This document shows positions 5,630-11,781 of a DNA stretch of 11,781 nucleotides, piece after piece. Source of the DNA: CAYNTC01 sp964432925 (GTDB lineage: Bacteria > Planctomycetota > Phycisphaerae > Sedimentisphaerales > Anaerobacaceae); contig CAYSPM010000084.1 in the NCBI GenBank assembly GCA_964432925.1, positions 1 to 11,781 on the forward strand. Direction: 5' to 3'. Within the stretch, counting starts at the first letter, position 1; the number at the start of each line of letters is the position of its first letter. Both the position numbers and the translations under genes were made by a program. Below the pieces are notes generated by a model. It did not search any database, was not told the DNA's origin, and was given only the letters and a program-made list of their open reading frames with translations.

Positions 5630-7336
5630 TTACGTTGTTCTTAACACCTCTTCGATAGACACGATCCCAGCCTTTACTTTTTCGATTCCGTCCGTTTTCA
5701 ATGGTACCATGCCATCCTCAAGCACTTTTGCTCTCAATTTCTTTGTGCTGACACGTTCGTTAAGCATCTCGGCAACTCCGTCATCGAGAACAAAGAGTTC
5801 GTGAATAGCAATTCTGCCAGCGTAACCGGTATTACGGCACTTTTTACAGCCTACCCCACGGTAGAATTTGGGAACTTCTCCACACGTGCTTTCAACAATC
5901 CTCTTTATGCTTGCGGGCGGGTCGTATTCTGTTTTGCAGTTTGAACATATCTTTCTCACTAAGCGCTGAGCCAGGACGCCAATCAGCGAAGCGCTGACAA
6001 GATACGGTGCGACACCAAGATCGAGCAGACGTGTCACTGCTCCAGGTGCATCATTAGTGTGCAAAGTCGACAGAACCAGGTGACCTGTAAGGGCAGCTTG
6101 TACTGCAATATTTGCAGTCGTTTCATCGCGAACCTCACCGACCATAATTATATCGGGGTCCTGCCGTAGCAGACTCCGTAGAGCGGTCGAAAACTGAAAA
6201 CCCACGCTGGTACTGACCTGGAACTGGTTGATTCCCGATATGTTGCACTCTACCGGGTCTTCGACTGTACAGATATTGACCTCCTCACTGTTGAGCTCAG
6301 ACAGGGCAGCATAAAGGGTGGTGTTTTTGCCTGAACCGGTCGGGCCGGTCACCAGGACAATGCCGTTAGGCGAGTGAATAATCTCCCTGAAGCGCTGGAG
6401 ATTGTCGTAGGTGAACCCGAGGGACTCAAGATTGAAAAGCACCTTATGCGGATCAATGACTCGAATAACAACCTTTTCACCGAAGTTACCGGGCATAACT
6501 GATACTCGAAGATCGATGGGCCTGCCCTCAACCAAAACGTGAATGCCACCATCCTGTGGGAGGCGACGCTGCGCGATGTCGAGTTCGGCCATTATTTTGA
6601 TACGGGATACAATAGCAGGATGCATCTGATGCGGTGGTCGCATCTTTTCGTAGAGCCTTCCATCTACACGGTAGCGTACGCGGAGCTTCTTATCATCGGG
6701 TTCGATGTGGATGTCACTGGCGTTTTCTCTTACTGCGTTATAAAGCAAGTAGTTGACGAGCTTTACGACCGGTGACTGTCCGGCGACCTCCTCGAGATTG
6801 CCGATATCCTGGGTAATGCTTTCAATTAATGTGAATTCCTCCAGTCCGTCTTCATCTATGATGTCGTCAATAACAAAAACGTTGGCGGCAGGCAGATAGG
6901 TTTGAAGTGTGGCTTTTATGTCCTTGGCCGTCGAGCAAACTACCTGGACCTTACATCCGGTTATCCGCTCGATTTCATCTATTAAAAACACATTGGTCGG
7001 CTCACTAACGGCGATGGTGAGCACATCATAAACTTTGAACAGCGGCAGAACAATATACTCTTCGAGGAACTCTCTCGGGAGAAGCTCAACCGCTTTAGGG
7101 TCGCATATTTTGGGAGTAACCTGGGCATAAGGGACGCCGTAGGCTTCAGCTAGCGCTGAGGCAATCTGATTCTCGGTGCAATAGCCCATTTCTACAAGGA
7201 GCTCACCGAGCAGCTTGCGATGACCTTTTTCGCTTTGCTCTTGAAGGGCCTGTTCTATTTGCTCGGCAGTTACGACGTTGCGAGCTATCAAAAGTTGACC
7301 AAGCTGCATTTTATTTTGAACGGCTATCTGAGCCAT
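5630..7336 (-). CDS. pilB: PilB/GspE-type assembly ATPase with MshEN N-terminal domain
   Basis: The chosen ATG (7336) has GGAAAG five bases upstream and gives 568 residues; a TTG at 7381 would add 15 residues and overlap the STAS stop. An MshEN/T2SSE N-terminal domain (about 10-145) carries LGQLLIARNVVTAEQIEQAL and LLGELLVEMGYCTENQIASA. The ATPase domain shows the Walker A-type GPTGSGKNTT (331-340), Asp box VEDPVE, Walker B-type DPDIIMVGEVRD (393-404), His box GHLVLSTLHTND, and a zinc-type tetracysteine (C464, C467, C497, C500). The hexameric ATPase would power pilin polymerisation or pseudopilus extension at the inner face of the membrane, working with the adjacent PilC-like platform. Two oddities stand out. 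The Ser/Thr after the Walker A Lys is Asn (AAC at 6323-6325), and the c-di-GMP-binding MshEN motif lacks its Arg. PilB and GspE cannot be separated on sequence alone here. Confidence 0.9.
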   Translation of the reverse strand: MAQIAVQNKMQLGQLLIARNVVTAEQIEQALQEQSEKGHRKLLGELLVEMGYCTENQIASALAEAYGVPYAQVTPKICDPKAVELLPREFLEEYIVLPLFKVYDVLTIAVSEPTNVFLIDEIERITGCKVQVVCSTAKDIKATLQTYLPAANVFVIDDIIDEDGLEEFTLIESITQDIGNLEEVAGQSPVVKLVNYLLYNAVRENASDIHIEPDDKKLRVRYRVDGRLYEKMRPPHQMHPAIVSRIKIMAELDIAQRRLPQDGGIHVLVEGRPIDLRVSVMPGNFGEKVVIRVIDPHKVLFNLESLGFTYDNLQRFREIIHSPNGIVLVTGPTGSGKNTTLYAALSELNSEEVNICTVEDPVECNISGINQFQVSTSVGFQFSTALRSLLRQDPDIIMVGEVRDETTANIAVQAALTGHLVLSTLHTNDAPGAVTRLLDLGVAPYLVSASLIGVLAQRLVRKICSNCKTEYDPPASIKRIVESTCGEVPKFYRGVGCKKCRNTGYAGRIAIHELFVLDDGVAEMLNERVSTKKLRAKVLEDGMVPLKTDGIEKVKAGIVSIEEVLRTT

Positions 7337-7341
7337 AGCAT

Positions 7342-7347
7342 CTTTCC
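7342..7347 (-). promoter_or_regulatory. Ribosome binding site deciding the PilB-type ATPase start
   Basis: On the minus strand GGAAAG ends five bases before the ATG at 7336. This supports that start over the upstream in-frame TTG at 7381, which has no comparable motif. Confidence 0.55.
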
Positions 7348-7377
7348 AATGTCTTGTTTGAAGTCCCTGTTTGTCCC

Positions 7378-7713
7378 TCAAACGAAACTCTTTACCGCCT
7401 CGGCGAGTTCTATGTAATGGTCGAATTCGCTATTCAGCCGAGTGACCTCAAGGATCTTAGTACAGTTCTCATCAAGGCCCGCCAATCTGAACTGGGTCTT
7501 GTTCTGTCTGCAATAATCCCTGATCCACAACAACAATTCCAGCCCTTCACCATCGATGAAGGCAATACCGCTCATATCAAGCACCACACCAACCCTGTGT
7601 CGTGCAATGACACCGATAATTGCATCCTTTAGGGGCTCTGCAAGATCACCATCCAAGTCACCTTGCAACTCAACAACAGTAACCTCATTATAGTCTTGTG
7701 TGCTTACTTTCAT
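7378..7713 (-). CDS. STAS-domain protein (anti-sigma-factor antagonist-like) lacking the phosphorylatable Ser
   Basis: This 111-residue single-domain protein has the STAS/SpoIIAA fold pattern: a VTVVELQGDLDGDLAEPLKD strand-helix start, the central GVVLDMSGIAFIDGEGLELL strand-loop-helix (42-61), and a C-terminal TRLNSEFDHY segment. The frame extends upstream to 7803, but the ATG at 7713 aligns with the STAS N-terminus, has AGGAAC nine bases upstream, and overlaps the HD-GYP stop as ATGA, so translation is likely coupled. In phospho-switch STAS proteins the conserved loop reads D-S-x-G, with the Ser phosphorylated by an anti-sigma kinase. Here it is D54-G55-E56-G57, so this site is absent. It may be a constitutive binding partner or be regulated in another way. 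It sits between the HD-GYP gene and the pilus ATPase, which suggests a role in the same signalling route. Confidence 0.82.
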   Translation of the reverse strand: MKVSTQDYNEVTVVELQGDLDGDLAEPLKDAIIGVIARHRVGVVLDMSGIAFIDGEGLELLLWIRDYCRQNKTQFRLAGLDENCTKILEVTRLNSEFDHYIELAEAVKSFV

Positions 7714-9449
7714 CTGATAAGTGTTCCTACAGCGGCAATACCGTATTTTGAAAAGTTGGTGCTGCCATAGATATCGCGGAAACCTTCTTGCATAATGTCC
7801 CAAAGCTGATAAACGTCGCTTTCCAAAAATATTCTTCCAATTCTCTCATCGAATTGTGTGCCCAGCCCCTTTTCTACTTCAGCAAGGGCATCTTCTACAG
7901 TTCTCGCTTCTCTGTAGCTTCTTTTGGATGTCATTGCATCGAAACTATCTGCAAGTCCAACGATTTTACCTGTTAAAGGTATTTCGTCTCCGGTTAGTCC
8001 ATCGGGATATCCTTTGCCGTCGACTCGTTCATGGTGACATAGCACTGCCGGTACAATGTCACGCATCTGCTTTATTCCGCGCAAGATGCCGGCTCCGATC
8101 GAAGGATGCTTTCTTATGCAGTCCCATTCTTGTTGGGTTAGCTTACCCTCCTTGCGTAATACGCTCTCTTCTATGCCTATCTTTCCTACATCGTGGAGCA
8201 GACCAGCAAGATAGACCCTGTGGATCTGATCCTGCTTTAAGGATTGGCGTTCAGCAAGCCTTTCGGCAATCCATCTTGAGATCAACGCAACTCTTTCGGA
8301 ATGGCCACGTGTATACTTGTCCTTTGCATCGATGCTGCGCGTTAGTGCCTTTAAGGAACCTATGAACAGTTCCTTAAGATCGCCAAACAACCTGCCATTC
8401 TCAATAAAAACAGCACAACTGCTGGCGACAGAATTGAATAACTTAACATCGGTGCTATCAAAATCAAGCTTGTCGATCCTGTTTACTGCAACCATTAATC
8501 CCATCACATAGTTGCCATCTCTTGTTCTTTGGGCGAAGCGTAAGTCGACTTTTTCCTTGCCACACAAAGGTACGGCAATGATATTTCTTATGTTTTCGGG
8601 CCAGTCATACTTGAAGGGAGTATCTATCTCGCTATCGAGTAACGCCTCGTTGCCGCTATCCATTTCTTCAACCAACCTGCTATGCAATATGGCAGCCATG
8701 CGGTCATCGAGGTCAATCAGGCCAGACCCCGCTGCGACCACTAATTTCCTTTCACCATCAACAGTTTTTTCCAACACTATTGCGATGCCTTCGACGAGAA
8801 CAACTTCGGTTAAACTGTCACAGGCCATTTGCAGGAAATTGGCATCTAACTCGGTGACTTTCATGTTTGTACTAAGCCGATGTAGCAAAACAAGTTCCTC
8901 ATAGACTCTGGCCAATTCGATGCCAACCATTTCAGTTTGTTCTTCGGCTTTGAATTGAACCTGGAGATTTTCAGCCAAGATGGCAAGCATTTCAGCCATA
9001 TACATATCATTTGTCTGCATGGCCTCTGCGCCAACCACATTGGACTGAGATCGGTGTGTAAGACATGTCGAGACGCTGTCCAAATCGATCAAAGCTACAC
9101 CGACAGCTCGTGCTTGCTTTACGCCCTTTGCAGGGTAGTTTAAAACGACAGCCAAAATGAGATTGGCGTCGGCAAATCTCCAAACAGGCAGGTCAAATTG
9201 ATCCGAACAAGACTGATCTGTATTCTGGCTCAGGACCCGCTTTGCCAGTTCCGTGAGTTGCTGTCGGTTGCTGGCAAATCTGCCTGCTTCAGCCAGCATT
9301 AGAACTTCGCCATCTGCGCTGCAAACAGCAAAATTCACACCGAATCCATTTACTCGGCGGCCAAAGTTCTCCAGTTGGCGATTCTGTATCGAAGTAAAAG
9401 TTTTGCTGAGCGTATCAGACATAGCTTGTTGTGTCCGAGTATCTACCAT
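7710..9449 (-). CDS. HD-GYP domain cyclic-di-GMP phosphodiesterase with GAF-type sensor domain
   Basis: This is a 579-residue, apparently soluble protein. Residues 1-135 form an N-terminal domain I do not recognise (possibly a small sensor domain, with several Cys). Residues 150-200 are helical linker, about 200-355 look like a GAF domain, and about 360-540 form the HD-GYP domain. Hallmarks of the latter are RGHSERV (His383), LLHDVGKIGI (His419, Asp420), HPSIGAGIL (His448), CHHERVDGKGYPDGL with the GYP signature at 480-482, and ADSFDAMTSKRSYR (Asp501). All expected metal ligands appear present, so hydrolysis of cyclic-di-GMP is the expected activity. The ATG at 9449 has only a weak GAAAG upstream; an ATG nine codons in is an alternative. 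The gene starts 40 bases after the receiver gene and overlaps the STAS gene by 4 bp. The two-component pair upstream probably governs it, and the N-terminal and GAF domains may add direct ligand sensing. Confidence 0.9.
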   Translation of the reverse strand: MVDTRTQQAMSDTLSKTFTSIQNRQLENFGRRVNGFGVNFAVCSADGEVLMLAEAGRFASNRQQLTELAKRVLSQNTDQSCSDQFDLPVWRFADANLILAVVLNYPAKGVKQARAVGVALIDLDSVSTCLTHRSQSNVVGAEAMQTNDMYMAEMLAILAENLQVQFKAEEQTEMVGIELARVYEELVLLHRLSTNMKVTELDANFLQMACDSLTEVVLVEGIAIVLEKTVDGERKLVVAAGSGLIDLDDRMAAILHSRLVEEMDSGNEALLDSEIDTPFKYDWPENIRNIIAVPLCGKEKVDLRFAQRTRDGNYVMGLMVAVNRIDKLDFDSTDVKLFNSVASSCAVFIENGRLFGDLKELFIGSLKALTRSIDAKDKYTRGHSERVALISRWIAERLAERQSLKQDQIHRVYLAGLLHDVGKIGIEESVLRKEGKLTQQEWDCIRKHPSIGAGILRGIKQMRDIVPAVLCHHERVDGKGYPDGLTGDEIPLTGKIVGLADSFDAMTSKRSYREARTVEDALAEVEKGLGTQFDERIGRIFLESDVYQLWDIMQEGFRDIYGSTNFSKYGIAAVGTLIR

Positions 9450-9489
9450 CTTTCGTTAGCGGTTACCGGCGGTTTTCTATCGCGAGCTT

Positions 9490-9882
9490 TCACCCGTCTA
9501 CTGCGAGCTCCTGCTGGAAAAGTATATCCTCGATATTTCGTAACAACTCCCTGGGGCTGAAGGGCTTGCTGATACAACCTGATATCTGTAACTGCTCCTG
9601 TTGCTCTTTAGAAACAGCGAAATTCCTGGCTGTCAACAGAATCACCGGCACTGTTTTCGTCTCGTCGCACTGTCGAAGCTTCTCGACGAGCTGCAGGCCC
9701 GTCATAGCCGGCATCTGGTAGTCCGTGACGATAATATCGGGCTTTTCTTTACAGGCGAGTTCAAAGGCCTCGACGCCGTTGTCCGCTGATACGACCTCGT
9801 ATCCATTGTTGCGAAGCTTGATCGCTACAACGTGAATGATGTGTATCTCGTCATCTACAACTAAGACTTTCTTGCCACTCAT
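9490..9882 (-). CDS. Single-domain CheY-like response regulator
   Basis: This 130-residue protein consists of one receiver domain. Acidic residues D10 and D11 (VVDDE) bind Mg2+, D54 (VTDYQMP) is the phosphoacceptor, and T84 (LLTA) and K106 (SKPFSP) complete the active site. No output domain follows; the C-terminal tail of about ten residues is short. The minus-strand ribosome site GGAAAGG lies seven bases before the ATG (site at 9890-9896). It is placed 73 bases after the histidine kinase gene and 40 bases before the HD-GYP gene, so the kinase is its obvious phosphodonor. As a stand-alone receiver it would act by protein-protein contact, perhaps with the HD-GYP protein, or as a phosphorelay intermediate or the motor complex. 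The partner is an inference from position only. Confidence 0.93.
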   Translation of the reverse strand: MSGKKVLVVDDEIHIIHVVAIKLRNNGYEVVSADNGVEAFELACKEKPDIIVTDYQMPAMTGLQLVEKLRQCDETKTVPVILLTARNFAVSKEQQEQLQISGCISKPFSPRELLRNIEDILFQQELAVDG

Positions 9883-9955
9883 TACCCAACCTTTCCAAGA
9901 GCCAAAGTATACTTGTTGCTTCCCTCATACGGTTCTTTTGCACTATCCTGGATAC

Positions 9956-11413
9956 TTACACGTGTGTTAGCTTTCGCTCTGTGGCTAACGGTATCTCAAA
10001 GCCGAAAGTACTGCCGAGACCAACCTGGCTTTTGACAAAAACGCGGCCATTGTGGACCCTCTCGATTATCTGTTTGACGAGATTCAGCCCGAGCCCCGTA
10101 CCCTTAGCCTGAGCTTTGTTTGCGCTAACTCTGTAGAACTTATCGAAGACGTGTTCAAGCTCGTCTTCGGGAATCCCAATTCCCGTGTCAGTTACACTTA
10201 CTCGTGCCAGAGATGCAACGTCATCCACATCTATTTCTATCTTTACAGAACCGCCAGACGGTGTGTACTTGACGGCGTTGCTGAGCAAGTTGACTACTAC
10301 TTGTGAAATCATGTCTTTGTCCGCATATACCTGATCGTAAACAATAGGCTTTTGAGCATGAATTTCGATGTTCTTTTCCTCAGCATAGCTTCTTATCATC
10401 TGCAGTTGTTCTTCTATCAATATTGCCAGGCTGACCGGTTCTTTGCTGACCTTTATCAAACCCGACTCTATGCGTGAGACATTGAGAATGTCCTCTATGA
10501 GGCGATTCAATCGCTGAGCCTGACTCTGTATCACGGCGTAGAACTCTTTTCTTGTTTGCTCATCATCAGCTTCACCATCAACGAGCATTTCGGAATAGGC
10601 TGTAATAGAAGCAAGCGGAGTTTTCAGCTCATGCGAGACATGACTTACGAAGTCGTTTTTCATCTGCGATACTTCCTTCTCACGCGTAATGTCGTGCAGG
10701 ACCGCTACCACAGCGGATACCTGTTCTTTGCTATCGTGAACGCATGAGACAATACAATCGAAAGTTCGTTGTCTTTCATCTTTATAAAACTCGACTTGAT
10801 GTCTCGTTGCCTCAACCTTGCTCTGCCTACACTGGCGAAGAAAATCCACAAACTCGCTTCTACGTGCATCCATCAGTTCCGCGATGGGTCTTTGTTGTGC
10901 ATGGTCAAGGTCGAAGTTGAAGAGCTTGCCGGCTGGTTCATTCGCCATCAGTAATCTGTCGAACTCATCAATAACAACGACGGCATCACGAAGGCTGTAT
11001 ATGATCGCTTCGGTGTTTCTTCTTCGCCTTTGTGAGAGCTGGGTTTGAATTTGCAGGTCCTGGACTTGCTGTTGAAGCTGCTGCACCAAAGTATCGTAAG
11101 TCTGCAGCCGACCATTTATTACGCTTGTCAAGTCGCTTATGACGGTGTTGGACTTCGGCTTGAAATTAACAAATCGCTCGGTCCTAAGCTGATCGGCTAT
11201 AGACGTGATTGCCTTGGCTAGTTGTAGCCAATACCAGCTAAGGCAAATCACGCCCACAGCACCAACACAATACAGGCCAATGTACAGGACGCTAAACCAG
11301 TTAGGATGAGCCATTCCGGCGCCAGAATCCTGCCACTCGGCGAGGCCTGCCAAAAGCAAAGCAAACACAATAACAACCGTGACTGCCAAAGATAATTTGG
11401 TTATTATTCTCAA
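9956..11413 (-). CDS. Membrane-bound PAS-domain sensor histidine kinase
   Basis: The frame stretches to a TTG at 11521, but that part overlaps an intergenic repeat. The TTG at 11413 has GGAG eight bases upstream and starts just before the first membrane helix, giving 485 residues. Architecture: TM helix about 4-26, a short periplasmic loop of about 15 residues, TM helix about 41-62, a linker with coiled coil (100-135), a PAS domain (about 136-250), HisKA with phosphoacceptor H261 in SHVSHELKTP, and an HATPase_c domain with the N box (N375, N379), the G1 box DTGIGIP (409-415), an F box and the G2 box GTGLGL (438-443). This is the WalK/PhoR-like class. The tiny extracellular part suggests sensing within the membrane or through the cytoplasmic PAS domain. 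Its target is very likely the CheY-like protein encoded next. The ligand is unknown. Confidence 0.92.
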   Translation of the reverse strand: MRIITKLSLAVTVVIVFALLLAGLAEWQDSGAGMAHPNWFSVLYIGLYCVGAVGVICLSWYWLQLAKAITSIADQLRTERFVNFKPKSNTVISDLTSVINGRLQTYDTLVQQLQQQVQDLQIQTQLSQRRRRNTEAIIYSLRDAVVVIDEFDRLLMANEPAGKLFNFDLDHAQQRPIAELMDARRSEFVDFLRQCRQSKVEATRHQVEFYKDERQRTFDCIVSCVHDSKEQVSAVVAVLHDITREKEVSQMKNDFVSHVSHELKTPLASITAYSEMLVDGEADDEQTRKEFYAVIQSQAQRLNRLIEDILNVSRIESGLIKVSKEPVSLAILIEEQLQMIRSYAEEKNIEIHAQKPIVYDQVYADKDMISQVVVNLLSNAVKYTPSGGSVKIEIDVDDVASLARVSVTDTGIGIPEDELEHVFDKFYRVSANKAQAKGTGLGLNLVKQIIERVHNGRVFVKSQVGLGSTFGFEIPLATERKLTHV

Positions 11414-11524
11414 AACAGCAACTCCGGAATAAATTGGCTTAATCTCTTTGTTCCTATGTGCCTTAGACCCTCGTGTATCAAGGCACAAAGTTACAGAGGA
11501 ACTAAGGCACAAAGCGTTCAATTT
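11414..11524. repeat. Intergenic repeat-rich spacer between the TPR gene and the kinase
   Basis: AAGGCACAAAG occurs twice in direct orientation (11480-11490 and 11504-11514). TGTGCCTTAG (11457-11466) is a perfect inverted match of CTAAGGCACA (11502-11511), and GTTCCT (11450-11455) mirrors AGGAAC (11497-11502). The region could fold into an imperfect hairpin and has the look of an interspersed intergenic repeat. No clear promoter was recognised, and the copy number in the genome cannot be known from here. Confidence 0.5.
11422..11425 (-). promoter_or_regulatory. Shine-Dalgarno GGAG deciding the kinase TTG start
   Basis: Minus-strand GGAG lies eight bases upstream of TTG 11413. The longer frame beginning at 11521 would give the kinase a repeat-derived N-terminus with no membrane or domain function. 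Confidence 0.5.
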
Positions 11525-11781
11525 CTACCTTCTCATCCAGTTGGGCGCTTCCTGGCGATCAATATCCTCCAGGATGATCCTCTCCAATTTTTCCACACTC
11601 TCAGGATCGATCTCAGCAATGATCCTTTCCTTCAGACGTATTGCCTCAAGGTACGTCGGACGAATCATAAGCGCGACAAATAGACTGCGCATTGCCGCTT
11701 CGTTATCACCTTCGATGTAAGATCTTACAGCCTGAGCGTAAGACTCTTCAGCCAATCTTGCTCTGTCTATCAACTGTAAAC
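11525..11781 (-). CDS. C-terminal part of a tetratricopeptide-repeat-like protein (5' partial)
   Basis: The frame is open to the window edge and ends with TAG at 11525-11527, leaving 84 visible codons plus a partial one. A TTG at 11773 is a formal start, but the frame continues upstream, so it is likely the tail of a longer gene. The segment from AEESYAQAVRSYIEG to NEAAMRSLFVALMIRP has the TPR spacing of small and large residues (Ala, Tyr, Gly, Ala, Pro) over one 34-residue unit, and the helix TYLEAIRLKERI begins a further unit or cap. The C-terminal 35 residues are acidic and helical. TPR units mediate protein-protein contacts, and no enzymatic domain is visible. Whether this gene belongs to the kinase operon is uncertain, as 111 bases of repeat-like spacer separate it from the chosen kinase start. 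Confidence 0.6.
   Translation of the reverse strand, partial: LQLIDRARLAEESYAQAVRSYIEGDNEAAMRSLFVALMIRPTYLEAIRLKERIIAEIDPESVEKLERIILEDIDRQEAPNWMRR

Noticed and set aside
7337..7381. TTG start for the PilB-type ATPase at 7381
   Set aside because: The ATG at 7336 has a well-spaced GGAAAG and begins next to the MshEN domain. The TTG remains a weaker alternative.
7714..7803. Upstream extension of the STAS gene by 30 codons
   Set aside because: The added part is Arg/Tyr-rich, overlaps the HD-GYP coding end and does not fit the STAS N-terminus; the ATG at 7713 has a ribosome site and stop/start overlap.
7856..8365. 169-codon plus-strand frame opposite the HD-GYP gene
   Set aside because: Antisense frame to a domain with all catalytic motifs intact; its product is Leu/Cys/Arg-rich without a recognisable fold.
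9905..9914. Perfect 10-bp palindrome AAGTATACTT between kinase and receiver genes
   Set aside because: It is short, AT-rich and isolated; no second copy or promoter context was found to support an operator.
1..11781. CRISPR arrays, tRNA or rRNA genes, transposases, toxin-antitoxin or defence genes
   Set aside because: Looked for on both strands; no spaced identical repeats, cloverleaf-like segments or relevant protein motifs were seen.

Overview
The window is bacterial DNA, most likely from an uncultured Gram-negative-type organism. It has two runs of exactly 100 N (2150-2249 and 3728-3827), so it is a scaffold from a draft or metagenome assembly and the true gap lengths are unknown. GC content looks moderate. 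The gene repertoire (PilB/PilC-type pilus machinery, an HD-GYP phosphodiesterase, a STAS protein, Na+-coupled transporters and short palindromic interspersed repeats) would fit a Planctomycetota-like or other PVC-group bacterium. That placement is a weak inference; no phylogenetic marker is present.

Left part, + strand: the 3' part of a small membrane protein (1-408) is followed by a 384-base intergenic region. This region holds a 136-bp palindromic, MITE-like element (440-575) with perfect 15-bp terminal inverted repeats and 8-9-bp flanking direct repeats. Next come a CNT-family nucleoside-type transporter (793-2103), the first 44 bases of another gene that enters the first gap (possibly a small cupin protein), a PutP-type Na+/proline symporter (2253-3725), the second gap, and the 3' part of a 2H-phosphoesterase (LigT / 2'-5' RNA ligase-like) gene ending at 4319. 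The tight spacing suggests a transport and salvage operon, but the gaps hide two gene starts.

Right part, - strand, read from 11781 down to 4378: the C-terminus of a TPR-type protein; an intergenic repeat; a membrane PAS-histidine kinase; a single-domain CheY-like response regulator; a GAF/HD-GYP protein; a STAS protein overlapping it by 4 bp; a PilB/GspE-type ATPase; and a PilC/GspF-type platform protein. The blocks converge at a perfect 8-bp stem-loop (4350-4368). The likely logic is kinase to receiver, receiver to c-di-GMP turnover and/or the STAS partner switch, and finally control of pilus or secretion assembly.

The points most worth a second look are four departures from family consensus. 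The ATPase has Asn in place of the Walker A Ser/Thr. Its MshEN c-di-GMP-binding motif is degenerate. The STAS protein lacks the phosphorylatable Ser. The CNT transporter has lost part of the usual base-recognition motif. The MITE-like element and the signalling-to-pilus gene fusion of functions are also notable. I did not find evidence of a wholly new defence or mobile system.
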